The translations under genes were made by a program, and so were the position numbers. The notes beneath the pieces were generated by a model that saw only the letters and a list, made by a program, of their open reading frames with translations, made no database searches and was not told where the DNA came from. A DNA stretch of 64,000 bases from Diadema setosum. Lineage: Eukaryota; Echinodermata; Echinoidea; Diadematoida; Diadematidae. The stretch is taken from NCBI GenBank assembly GCA_033980235.1, contig CM067075.1:20162844-20226843 (forward strand), given 5' to 3'. Below are positions 25,068 through 36,250 of the stretch, in pieces. Positions within the stretch are counted from its first letter, which is position 1; every line of letters starts with the position of its first letter.

Positions 25068-26876
25068 TAATCAGGGAGATGGCCTGGATTCTTCTTCCAC
25101 CTCCCTCCTGATAATATTATAAGGCATAGATTGTGTACAATTAATACATGTGGATGTGCTGCCATTCAGGTTTATGGCTTGTCCGAAAGATTGGTCGGTG
25201 TCTTGTCGGGGATATGTTCCGCGGAGACTTCATCTGGCTTCACGTCGGAGAACCCTGAATGTCCCCCCCCCCCCCCCCCAAAAAAAAAAAAAAAAAAAAG
25301 TAGAAGAAGAAGAAATAATGATGATTAAAAAAAAAAACTCCTCCGGAGAGACGGATTTTGTTTTTTTTTTGTCTCGCTTAGAGCTCGATCGATTGAAGTG
25401 ATAATCTGCAAACGTGTTTATGACTTTATTATCCCTTTAGTTGGTCTTTTATATAATTATTCATTTCTATTTGAAAATACAATTGTAGCTGATGCTAGCT
25501 ATAGGTATGTCTTCTATACGCCTGCATGCTAGAGACCACTCCATCCTTTCGTTTTCGACAGAGCCTGTAAACTATAAATATAATAGGGCCTACGTACATC
25601 GCGTAGAAAGTATAATTGTGCACATAAGCCTACATAGCCCTTAGATTGCCAAGACAAAGGAAATGACGCCTCATCAGACATCACAAGAAAACTTGGACAT
25701 GTTGGCATCTTGGTGACTTTTTTCTTCTTAAACGCATGATAAGTGGTTATTAAAACATCATAATCTCATGGTCCGTAAGTGTGGACCCCTGCCTCATAGT
25801 CCTTTCTTTTTTTCCCCTTCCTGTTCCCTCTCCCGCTTACAATCCCCTCCCTATTGTCTCTTGTTGTTTGTCCTGTCTGCGTCTTTGTTCATGACGTGTG
25901 TCTTGTGCGTGTGTGTGTGTGTGTGTTTCGGTTCCTTCCATCCATTCCTTCCATTTTCTCTATTGTAAGATCGATTCATTGAGTGGCCCACATTATTTTC
26001 TACCCCGGGTTTTCTACAAGCTTGTCTTTACGTGGACTTCTCTTTTCCAATAACAATAAATATTATTTTTTAACAACTAGTTATAATACGTTTCGTTTTC
26101 CTTGAACTTGCTACGACAAGAAAAGGGTGCTATTGGCAATAGAATTGCGTTTAAATTGAATTGAATTGAACTAAATATTGAATACCGCACGCATCCCTGA
26201 GGTATCCTCATGTTCTCAATCTGGATACAATGCACTCTGCAGGCAAATAATATAGTAGGCCTATGTCATGTCAATGCGCAAAGAGGTTTATCATGAAATA
26301 ACAGTTGCACTGATGCTAAGTCCAAAATAATGATAGGTCCTACTTCCTGAAACCAGACAGAAAAGTCCGTCTGTCCGGAGTGGTTTTTTTTTTTTTTTTT
26401 TTTTTATCCTGTTGTTGACGTTTACTGCTCTCGATCCTCCGTTATGACATAGGCGGGGATTCTGTGAAGCCAGGCGCACTTCTCCGCGGAACGTATCCCC
26501 GACGACGATCCGTAAGATCGGTCAATCGCATGAAACATGTTTTCCTATAGAGAAGCAAGCATACACTCCTAGCCGGCAATGAAACTTAATTATTGGACAG
26601 TGAATATAAACAAATTTGAGCAGTCTTTCAATACGAGCACTTCCGCAAGTTACATTTTCAGTGTCACTCCTGATGGGTATCTATCATGAGCCTGTCATAA
26701 TCATACCCTGTGGGCGTGTATTTATGATTTGTGCTTGATGTGTTCTTGCGTATTATGGATATTAATTTGTAGCCCGAGGCAGATACAGGGTATGTGTATA
26801 CGAGATGGATAAACTAAACTCGAGTGAAAATTGATGTCACTCACTGCTGTCATGCATTTTCCCCCTTGGAGGTTTG

Positions 26877-27900
26877 ATGTCTGTGCCTGCAGTGCTCCTG
26901 GCCTTTCTATTCATCTGGCTGTCCACTTTGAGAATCTCCTACGGCCACACCCTGTGGTCAGTCTGTGCACAGTTCATCTATATGGCCCTGTTACAAGTGA
27001 CGCGCCACGGTAAAGTAAAACGATGCGAAGAATCTTGGGTGAATCCTCGCCAGACGCAGGAGCAGTACCTCCAGGAAATCATCCAGCTGAACCAGGACAC
27101 TGCCTACTCTAGGGATCGTGGAATCAACTCGGTGACGTCATTGAAGGAACTACGAGCGCGCCACCCTTTGACCACATATGAGTCATATCGACCATACGTG
27201 GATAGAATGGCAAAAGGAGAAGAGAAGGTCTTGACTAGCGACCCACCAACTCGTTTCGCCCTGACGTCAGGGACAACTGGGAAATACAAAATGTTCCCGT
27301 ATACTAAGCCTTATTTTTCCCGAGTCTTTCGATACAGTATGGCTTTGATAATGGAAATTGGTGTCAGGTTCCTCAGCGAGAGAAGCATGCTCCAGCGAGA
27401 TATGCGTTTCCACATCGCGCCGAAGATACGGCGCACGGAGGGGGGAATCCTCATGGGCCCAGCATCAATGATTCCTAACTGGATGAAGACAATTCTCGCC
27501 CTCTACTCGTCGCCGGGGGCGGGCTTCGATGTCTACGATAATTACGATTCAGTCTACGTCCATCTCCTGTTCGGACTGCGAGACCCAAACCTCAGCGGCA
27601 TGTACGCCAGTTTCACCTCCACCATCATGTTCGCCATGCGTCAGCTCGAGAGATGCTGGCCAGACATCGTCCGCGACATCGAGAATGGGACAGTTTCGGC
27701 CAAGACTATTTCACCCGAGACTCGACGCACACTTGAAAAGGCCCTAGGTGGAGGCGACCCAGAGAGAGCGGCGCACCTGAGGCGGGAGTTCGAGAAAGGC
27801 TTCGATGGTATCGTGAAGAGGGTGTGGCCACATCTCCTCAGTATCCAGGCTAAAGATTCTCAGGGACTCAGAGGCATCCTACAGAAGTCTTACGCAAAGG
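26877..27900 (+). CDS. GHDC: GH3-domain gene exon 1
   Basis: 341 codons plus 1 base: signal-anchor-like N-terminus, ATP-binding motif TSGTTGKYK, and most of the N-terminal lobe, ending AKG at donor GTATAC (27901). This segment is more GC-rich than its introns, as coding DNA here tends to be. Confidence 0.92.
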
Positions 27901-30900
27901 GTATACTGCTTTCATAAGTACAATATTCTATAGGAATCTTTTGATTTTATTTCTTATAATTTAGCTCTTCCAATATCTCTCCCAAGTTTTCGATGAATAA
28001 CAGAATTATCATGCGCTAGCCCTGACTTGCGATCAAATTTTGGTTGAACAATGATTCTTCGTTTGAAGATTAATGTCTGCTTAGTATTGAATCACGCACG
28101 CCTACCGATCGTCATTCATTGATAATTATACTTGCTACACGTTTTGATTCATAATATATTTGTATCGATATCCGATCTTTCATTTTCAAGGTTATGTATA
28201 ATTCCCCACTATCAAGTTACTGAGTATCCACATTATCATAATTATCCTGGAAATAGGCGTTTGGCGCGTTTCTACGATAATGTTCATGCCCTGACATGGC
28301 TTGATGTGGTAATAAAACCATCCTATCACTTTGAATTGTGATTTTGGTAACATTGTCTTCATCCCCAGGAATCCCTATATTTGGCTACATGCTGAGCGCC
28401 ACGGAGGGTGTCGTAGCATTTAACATGTGGCCAATGAAAGAGGGGAAGGAAGAATACGTTCTCATGCCAACGTGCACCGTCTTCGAATTCATTCCGGAAG
28501 ACCACATGTAAGTCCATCTTGATATCCACATAGTTGAGAAGGCCTATTTGAGAATTCTGTCTTGCGACAGTTTCTGTACGACAGTAATGGCAGATAAGAA
28601 TATAAAATATGTTTTCAAATTACTTGTGGTTTCTAAAGAAAACTGTCGATGATATCTTATTATTTTCTGCGATCACATGTAACCCGATACAATAGTATTG
28701 GTGTAATATCTAGTATGACAATTTGAATTCAGAAAGAAGGAACCATCACGTTAATGTGAAAAGCATTGGTGCATGAGGAGAAATCCATCGGCATAGACAA
28801 AGCGATTGGTCAAATGGCAAATGATAAAACAAGTTGATAATTCCCATGAGAGATTTATGTGGTAAATCTTCGTAATTAGTTATAGAAACTTGCTCCTCTA
28901 CCAAACAAGTTATGGTCCCCCAACGTTTTCAGTTTTCACTCCTTGATTTACATGCATAATTTTGATCTCTGAGGTCTATCAATAAGTATTTTTTGTTGTT
29001 GTTGTTAACGACTGGACTGGCAGATTTAGTTTTAAACGTTACTTTTATTGTTTAAGGATGTGACCATTAACAAACACACTTCGGATATGACGTCATTTTA
29101 TTAGGCATGAGGATGAACCGGAAACGTACTTTATCGACGAGTTGCGAGTAGGAGGCACGTACGAAGTTGTCGTCACTCAGATCTTTGGAATCTATCGCTT
29201 CAGATACGGGGACGTCGTGCGTGTGACTCGATTTCATCATAACACTCCCGTGATCGAGTTTATGTACAGGTACGACAATGACAGTGAAATTCTTCTCTTA
29301 AAATGTTTATCGCCTTTATCTGCTCAAGTGTGTCAGTGTGTTATTAGGGAGTCTTAGATTTGTGACGCAGACGTTTAAGACGACGATTGCGTTGGCCAGT
29401 CACCTCTCTCCCTGCGTCGTGTTGCACAGTTGTTTAAGAATTCGCGGAGAAGCAACCCATATAAATTAAAATGAAGCTCCCATATGATCGGTGCATCAAG
29501 TAGCTCTCTAAATTGAGAAAAAATGGCCCAGAACGCATAGGGAAAACTCAGACGACGCGAGATCGATAATGATAAGCAATTATTTTGCCCATGCCCAGAA
29601 CAGTTTTTTTCCCCTCTGAACGTCCGCGTGGCAAAGATCTAAGACGCCTTACTGTAACCCCAAAGAAAATGCCTTCGTTGTTACAATTGCAATGCTTTTC
29701 ATAGTTATCAAACACAAGCAAAATGCTTTTATTTCAATCATCATAATCTTTCTGGGAAAGCATAAAGAAATTTTCTTTAAAACTGTGAAGCAAATTTCCA
29801 TTATGCGTCAAATAAGAGTCATTATTTTGTGCCGGGGTGTACAAAAAGTTATCAACTTTTCAATATTTGTTAATTCTTCAGCAGAATATGATTTTAATCT
29901 GTGATCGTTACCATGGATACAGGTCTGGACAGATGCTAAATGTTAGTAGTGAAAAATTGGACCAAGCTACGGTACAACAGTCAATAGAGGGCGCACTGAA
30001 ATCTTGGTCGGGGTTCCAGCTCGTGGAGTACGCCGTCGCGGAGAGCTCACTGCTGCAGCAGTTGGGTAAGACTTTGAATGATCTGGTATAAATACATAAT
30101 ATAGATTACATCCCTTTAAAATGAAGCGAATTCCTCCATGACAGCCACATAAATTGCCTCGGGTTCTCAGTACAAGGAGTGCACAATACGTGACAGAATA
30201 GGCCGTTGCTCGGTCGTCACAGAAAAAATATATATATTTCTTTTTTTGTAATTTTATAAGCCTACATAACTTTGGATTGTAAAAATAATAATTGATCTAA
30301 TGTTTCCCTCTATTTGTCTGTCTGTTTGTTTGTCTTTTTTTCACCTATTTCCTGTTTTCCTGTTGATATAATGTATTATAATGTCGCTTTAAGTAGTTGC
30401 AAAATTACAGAGGATTTTTTTTTTTCTTTCTTTCTGGTTTTATCATGTCCTTTCTCAGTCGCAATCGTTCCCAAGAAAACGAGTCGAATAAACTTTACGG
30501 TCAATGGACAAAATACTCGAGACAATAAAGCTTTCCAGATAAAACACTTGAAACCCAAATCCTTTTGTGTAGAATGTGAAAAAGAAAATAGTGCCATGAG
30601 GTCCATTGGTAAGTTATTGAAACACAATGAGCGACTTTTGCAACATTATTATTTTGTACAGAAGACCCCAAATCACTAGTCACTATCTTGTTCTCCGTCA
30701 GATGACCCAGGAGACACATCAACCCATCATGAGCATCGTCCATTCTATGTGATCTTCCTGGAGCTAGACCCACTTCCCGAACCCGGCTGCCTTACCGAGA
30801 AGGATTTCATAAAGGTGTGTGCTTTCTTCTTGTTGTCCTATAAGGAGCCGCATACTCTAGTTATGTTGCCAACCAGCACATTTCCATAAGATTTTTTTTT

Positions 30901-31618
30901 TTCAAGGATAGTTGTAATTATTCACTTTCTAAATACCTGTTAGATTTAAATTCAGTGCAGAGATTTTGTTCTTTGTGTATGCTGTGGGTGTGTGTCAGGG
31001 TGAAACGACAACTATCGCCAACATTTTGCACAATAGAAAGCAGTAAAAATCCCACTCATTATGTCACGTTTGACGCTTCCGTATTAGCATGCCCCGTTAT
31101 TGTGAGCTATTTAGCATACTCGGATACAGCGTCTGTGTTAACGCGTTTGATTTTGCCATCGCTGTGTGATTCTTGGTGTCTATGTCGCTGTTCATATACG
31201 CTTGTATTTATACTCATGTTGTTTTCTCCGTCATACAAATAGTTGATGTCTACTCCAGTCAATGTGTGCCAGTACATGTATAACAAACTTAACTGTGCAA
31301 TGGTTAAAGGAATGAAATCGATATCTCGTAATGCTGTATGTTTATACTGTGTGTATTTTTGTTGTTGTTTTTGTATAATTTACGATTATTTTCCAGATTG
31401 ACGAACAGCTTCGAGCCCTCGCTTTCCCCTACCACACGTTTCGCGACAGAGATGTCATAGCGCCACCCCGCATTTATGTCGTCAAACCCGGGACATTCGG
31501 TCGTTTGCAAGACTACATCCTAGCTAACAGCACGGCTACAGCTAACCAGTACAAAGTACCACGGAAACTTGTGACGATGAATACCCTCAAGTTAATGCTG
31601 GACTCACGTGTGCTGTAA
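26877..31618 (+). CDS. GHDC: GH3 domain-containing protein (GHDC-like), six exons
   Basis: A GH3-fold protein of the acyl-adenylate/amido-synthetase type. Plant members conjugate hormones to amino acids; the animal GHDC role is unsettled. Exons: 26877-27900, 28369-28507, 29105-29269, 29923-30065, 30702-30814, 31397-31618 (TAA). They join in phase to 601 residues; including a possible exon at 30459-30608 gives 651. Animal relatives are somewhat shorter (about 530). Visible: a hydrophobic N-terminal anchor (about 3-40); ATP motif I TSGTTGKYK (130-138); motif II as YMLSATEG in exon 2; motif III FRYGDVVRV in exon 3; and the C-terminal lobe in exons 4-6. The first in-frame ATG after an upstream stop (26832) is 26877. 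All junctions are GT-AG. Membrane attachment is inferred from the N-terminus. Confidence 0.9.
28369..28507 (+). CDS. GHDC: GH3-domain gene exon 2
   Basis: 139 bp, phase 1 to 2: IPIFGYMLSATEGVVAFNMW, ending EFIPEDH. Acceptor CCCCAG, donor GTAAGT. Holds the family's second nucleotide-binding motif. Confidence 0.92.
29105..29269 (+). CDS. GHDC: GH3-domain gene exon 3
   Basis: 165 bp, phase 2 to 2: HEDEPETYFIDELRVGGTYE, then GIYRFRYGDVVRVTRF, the third nucleotide-binding motif. Acceptor TTAG, donor GTACGA. Confidence 0.92.
29923..30065 (+). CDS. GHDC: GH3-domain gene exon 4
   Basis: 143 bp, phase 2 to 1: SGQMLNVSSEKLDQATVQQS, ending VEYAVAESSLLQQL. Acceptor ACAG, donor GTAAGA. Confidence 0.9.
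30459..30608 (+). CDS. GHDC: Possible cassette exon of the GH3-domain gene
   Basis: 150 bp between a T-rich tract plus CTCAG and donor GTAAGT, open throughout, entering and leaving in phase 1. It could be included or skipped without changing the frame. It would add 50 mostly basic and polar residues (VAIVPKKTSRINFTVNGQNT, ending SAMRSI) where relatives seem to have no insert. Only 93 bp of intron would separate it from exon 5. Sequence alone cannot distinguish a used alternative exon from a chance match. Confidence 0.4.
30702..30814 (+). CDS. GHDC: GH3-domain gene exon 5
   Basis: 113 bp, phase 1 to 0: DPGDTSTHHEHRPFYVIFLE, ending GCLTEKDFIK. Acceptor GTCAG, donor GTGTGT. Confidence 0.9.
31397..31618 (+). 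CDS. GHDC: GH3-domain gene exon 6 (stop codon)
   Basis: 73 codons plus TAA: IDEQLRALAFPYHTFRDRDV, then PPRIYVVKPGTFGRLQDYIL, ending MLDSRVL. Acceptor TTCCAG. Confidence 0.92.
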   Translation: MDEQLRALAFPYHTFRDRDVIAPPRIYVVKPGTFGRLQDYILANSTATANQYKVPRKLVTMNTLKLMLDSRVL

Positions 31619-32757
31619 GACAATCATGAACTAAGTGACATGATACCATGGTAACACTTGCCCCTCGCACAACATATTACTTTTGTTTTGTTGTTGAAAA
31701 GGCCTACAGGCAAAACATCGTTCTCATACGCCTGCAGAAACTTAATGGAGACTTATTATGCAAAAGAAATGTGAAAAATAACGTTGTGATAACACATTTT
31801 TAGTTGGGCAAAGACGCGGTCCCTGCTATTGACTTCTTCTTTCAGAGTATCTTACGCTGTAAGCATTAGTAAAAGCCGGTTTCAGGAAACAAAATAATAA
31901 TTAGAAATAACAAAAATATTAAAAACCCGGATACAAGTTGTTAACATTTTGCATGGTCATTTCTGTTTTTTTTAACTGTTATTGGTAGAAACGCCAATGT
32001 ATTAAGAAAACCAGTCGCGTCTTTATGGGAGGTCGACTATTGTAGACGCACTTTGGGCAAGGAGGGAATAACCACATAACAGTTACAGGCCTACATTTTG
32101 TACGAAAATTAATTTTGATTGTTAATTAAAGTGAGTTTAAGGACCGTGATGTTGCATGACAGCGGTCTTTGCAATGCATGTGATGATTGTGATAATGGGT
32201 ATAACATAATTGCGATATGATTACATGACTATACAATCAACTTGAAAAAAAAAATGACTTGTACAATTGCTAAATCTACTATAATCAGTAAGCCCGGTTC
32301 TGTAGAAGTGAATTACATATCGTCTCAAAACTATATAGGCATTGGAACTGTATGGTATGTTTAGAGGACAAGGGTGTACTGTAATCTATAATTCCGTATA
32401 TCCCGATGTCTGGTTTTATTTTGTCGGTCGTTTTGGCAAAGTTTGTTTATGTCATGTGTAATTGATGATGCAGATTCCAAAGTGTCCTTAGTCTACAGTG
32501 TTAGCGTATTTTAACACGTAGTACATTGTATAAAATAGATTGAATAGTATGTTAGTCTGGTTTCCAAACCCTTTGCCCATTGTAGTCCCTGCCCTGTTAA
32601 TGCGGTCATCGCGGCGAGAGAGTCGCCGTCTTGATGCCGAAAGCAGGTTGGACCACATAGCTCATTCTGTTATTTTTTCGTCGTTAGAGGGCGTCATATT
32701 CTGGTAGGCAAAAAATAATACAAGCCAAGGCAGATTATTATTGGGGGGGGGGGGGGT

Positions 32758-32890
32758 GTATTTCACTAAGCGTTTTGTCAGATATTAGGTCATCTGACAA
32801 ACTGCTAGAAGCTACTGAAATCCTTGCATCTGATTCGCTGAGAGCAAATTTGTCGGACAAGTTTGTCGGACAAAACGCTTCATGAAGTAC
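32758..32890. mobile_element. Hairpin MITE, cluster unit 1
   Basis: Imperfect terminal inverted repeats of about 25 bp: left GTATTTCACTAAGCGTTTTG, right CAAAACGCTTCATGAAGTAC. 133 bp, non-coding, preceded by a 14-G run. Confidence 0.7.
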
Positions 32891-32893
32891 CCT

Positions 32894-33042
32894 CCAGGGC
32901 ACCATTCATAAAAGTTGTCAATCCTGACAAGTTGTCAGTCTCTGACAATATTTCAGTAAAATTATGGATGTGAAGCTCTGGTCAGTGGCTGTTACTGTGG
33001 CAATTGTCAGAGATTGACAACTTTCATGAAACGGTGCCCTGG
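32894..33042. mobile_element. Hairpin MITE, cluster unit 2
   Basis: 149 bp with long inverted repeats: CCAGGGCACCATTCATAAAA on the left, TTTCATGAAACGGTGCCCTGG in reverse on the right, both continuing through GTTGTCAATC and TGACAA. Nearly abuts unit 1. Confidence 0.8.
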
Positions 33043-33054
33043 AAGCCAGATTAC

Positions 33055-33305
33055 GAGGGCTTTGCAAGTACAATGTAAGTCGAGTTGCAATCGATGGCAA
33101 ATGTCAATTGCAAACCTTGCAATAATAATTGATAGATCAAACGCAACTTACAATCAATTGCAACTTTCCGTTGCCAGAAGAAAGCTGAAATCAATGAGGT
33201 CTTGCGATCAACTGCAAGTCTTTCAATTGAATGCAAATTTGAAATGAATTTCTCATAAGACTGAGTGCATGGTTGCAAGTGACTGCAACTTTCTTGCAAC
33301 GCCCC
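33055..33305. mobile_element. Possible MITE, cluster unit 3
   Basis: About 250 bp with weaker ends (AGGGCTTTGCAAGTA left; ACTTTCTTGCAACGCCCCT right) and many interspersed TTGCAA / CAATTGCAA motifs. Inverted-repeat match is partial. Confidence 0.45.
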
Positions 33306-34410
33306 TTAAAATATGTGAAAATAATATTAATATTATCCATAAAAATGAATACATGTCATTGATCTTGCAAAACCATCAAAGATTTCAGAGTCGGGTGTCG
33401 CGGTGCACATAATAATCCAATGATAGCGATCGATGACAATGCGTTGTGTGGCAGATTTTAGCAACCTGACGATTGCAGGACGCTCCCCATCAATCTAATC
33501 AAAGTCAAAGTGAATACGTCAATGGTTCAACCAGGCTTTGTCGGGATTGTTTATTCTTGTGTTGAACTGACATGTAAAACGCATTTTGAATTGCATGTTT
33601 CTTTGTCATTGGCGAAGGAAACGTTACAACTGAAATTGTGAAACTTTCTTTTCGGGTAACTTTTACAGGTATATTACGCTATTGGTGTCTCGACTGGGCA
33701 GAGTGGCTATCGCACGGAGAGTATACATTATTGAGCAGAATTTGATAACAGAATTTGATAACATGGGAGTGAAATATAATAATAATAGTATATCATCCAC
33801 ACAATGAATAAACATTATTTCGTTATAACGAGAATTTATGAAGAATAAAATGAATTGTAACAAGGGGATGTCCAGTCCAGTTTTGGAGGGGTGCTTACAG
33901 GTCAGAAGATATAAAGGGATATTCTAAAGAAGAGTGAGGAAGAGAGGAAAAAGGATAGACGTATAGAGATAAAGCTTGATAGACCTATTATGATGTATGC
34001 GGGGAGGAGGAGCAGCACGAAAACAGATACAAGGGACTGGGAGATGGAGTCTGATAATTTAGATTTTTAGGCCTACTGTGCTTCAGATCAATGTTGTAGG
34101 CCTGCTGATTTAAGTAGCTATAATATTTTTATTGTTGGAAATGAAATATATGAAATAAATAATGCAGTTGGCAATGTTTTTGATTGGGAATCAATCGAAA
34201 CACTTTGGTCACTGATGTATATGGTGAGATTACAAATGGTATTTTAATGGAGAATAGTTTACTAAAATTGTACGACAAACAATCTTTAGATATTATATTC
34301 AAAACCTGATGTTTAAGCATGTTAAGTGATGTCATAGTGATTACACGGTACTGGTCATGATAATGATAACAACAAAAACATAAATACTACTACTACTAAT
34401 AACAAATAAA

Positions 34411-34411
<1 letters not shown>

Positions 34412-34454
<43 letters not shown>
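34412..34454. repeat. AAT trinucleotide microsatellite
   Basis: About 14 AAT units, then a mirrored ATTATTATCATT stretch. Confidence 0.95.
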
Positions 34455-34456
<2 letters not shown>

Positions 34457-35791
34457 TTATTAATATTATTATCATTATAACATTGATTATAGGACCTAAA
34501 AATGGTAACGCATGACAATAAGACGCTGATGAAGAAGTAAACAGAGAAAGAAATGATTATATTTCAGAAAATAGTTCTTACAGAATTTAAAGAACGATTG
34601 CTTGTCATGAACCGACAGGCATTTCTACCAATTCTATAGAGTTGTATATTTCCGCATAGAATTAGTCCTTGACAATTTGTTATAGACGACTGAATATATT
34701 ACAATAAAAGCTCTTTTTTTACTTCATGATCCGTTGTCCAGTTGTTGTTTATTGGATTTACAATTTAACTTGATCCGATATCTTTCTATAAAGATTCGAT
34801 GGATTCGTGATGTAAATTATAGTATTGGTAAATTGATTTTCAATCAATGATGATTTTGTCATATTTTTTATTTTGTCATAATGATTAAATGATAAATAAT
34901 CCAATGGTAGTTTCATGATTTGTCATAAACAATTTCGATTTCGTATTTATCATAAAAGATACTAATAAAAGGTGGGACTCATCACCCTTTATTAGGATGG
35001 CTCTCTTTTACTTAGTATTGGATATCTTAGCCATTTCAAAACCGATTTTCATCAATAAACTTTGAATTCATCTTAGCATGGTATGCTCTGTAACATTTCA
35101 TAAGTAGATTCTCAGTATCTCGCAAAAAGTTTAAAAGCTCTTTAAATCTTCATCTCTACCAATACCTAAGTTGCTGCTATTTAGTATGCAGCTATATGCG
35201 GGGGCGCAAACAAGAATTTCATGCTACTTCCGGGTTTCATCTCACTTTTTTCTTTTCATTTCTTTTGTTTCAACAACAAAGAAAAAGGGGGCGCGCGCCC
35301 GGTGCACCCCCCTCTGGATCCTCCACTTATATGTAGTTTTATACACTTCTGAAACAACAAATTACGACATCACAAACCTTGTTTTACCCGGTTGGACTTG
35401 GGATGTAAAGACGAAACCCAAAGTCGGGCCTGTTTGGGGATACCCCACACCACACATGATTGATGATGCAACGGTACGGTCCGCCTATCAGCAGTGACTG
35501 CAGGCCACTTGTTGTTCTGCTTTGCTTACATGTACACGTACGCTAAGCTGCTGAGCTGATGTGCATTGCATGCAATCGACGCAGCAAGGCGCAACTGCAC
35601 TGGGCAGGTGAGGTCAGTCGTATCGTGTCGTACTCAAAGGCTATTTACGTGAACACTGCTAGAAACCGAAATACATCGTACCTCAGTGTCATATGGTCTG
35701 TATCAGCTCATCATCAGTTTCAGCACTGAGCGAGGAAGTGAATGCAGTAGTTTATCTGTCCAGTTTGATTGATATTTGACATTGCACCGCA

Positions 35792-36250
35792 ATGTATTCC
35801 GAAATAGGGACTTCTCTCTGTTGGTACGCGGCCACCTTCGGGCTGTGCCACGTACTCCGCGCCGTCTGTCGCCGAACTCTCCCGAGACCTTCCTACCAGT
35901 ATGCCGTAGAACTGATAGACACGTTTCAGTTGGTGTGCTGCCTGTTCGAGAATGGAATGGTGCTCAGACTTGGCCTCTTGCCTTTTGCTACAGTGCTCTT
36001 CATTCTCACCATCCTCTATGCCCAGATTTTCGAAGGGTATGCCAATCCAGCAGCGGTACTTGATTACATTCTGAGAGGGAAGTTGACGCCTGTCGCAGGC
36101 ATTCTTACCATACTGGTTGAGTTGCTTGCTGCTATCGCAGCATACCGCTACACGACATTTATATGGAAGTCATCATGGGCCCCGTCCCCTCGACATTTTC
36201 ACGCGGCTACTGTCGAAATGATCTCAGAAAACTGCAGTACAGGATTAAAT
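35792..36250 (+). CDS. AQP11: AQP11-like gene exon 1
   Basis: 153 codons from ATG to TGLN at donor GTAAGT (36251). Includes the first half-helix box NPA and most of the N-terminal transmembrane segments. Confidence 0.92.

Larger units (their letters stand above)
20824..26876. other. Intergenic region between the GPCR and GH3 genes
   Basis: Contains an L2/CR1-like LINE 3' end (22083-22458), a second retroelement-like 3' tail rich in TTTGATTTGATTTG and GAATTGAATTG (about 22845-22895), a possible reverse-oriented tail at 23240-23280, and homopolymer runs at 24538-24552, 25263-25299 and 26383-26405. An 86-codon ORF at 24810-25067 is listed separately. No further gene seen. Confidence 0.45.
31619..35791. 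other. Intergenic region between the GH3 and aquaporin genes
   Basis: Holds three back-to-back MITE-like units (32758-33305), an AAT microsatellite (34412-34454), and AATAAA motifs at 33807-33812 and 33844-33849 too far from the GH3 stop to assign. A GC-rich patch near 35285-35330 looks like an old transposon scrap. No gene found. Confidence 0.45.

Noticed and set aside
35171..35497. 108-codon plus-strand frame before AQP11
   Set aside because: Covers a GC-rich transposon scrap and has no recognisable protein.
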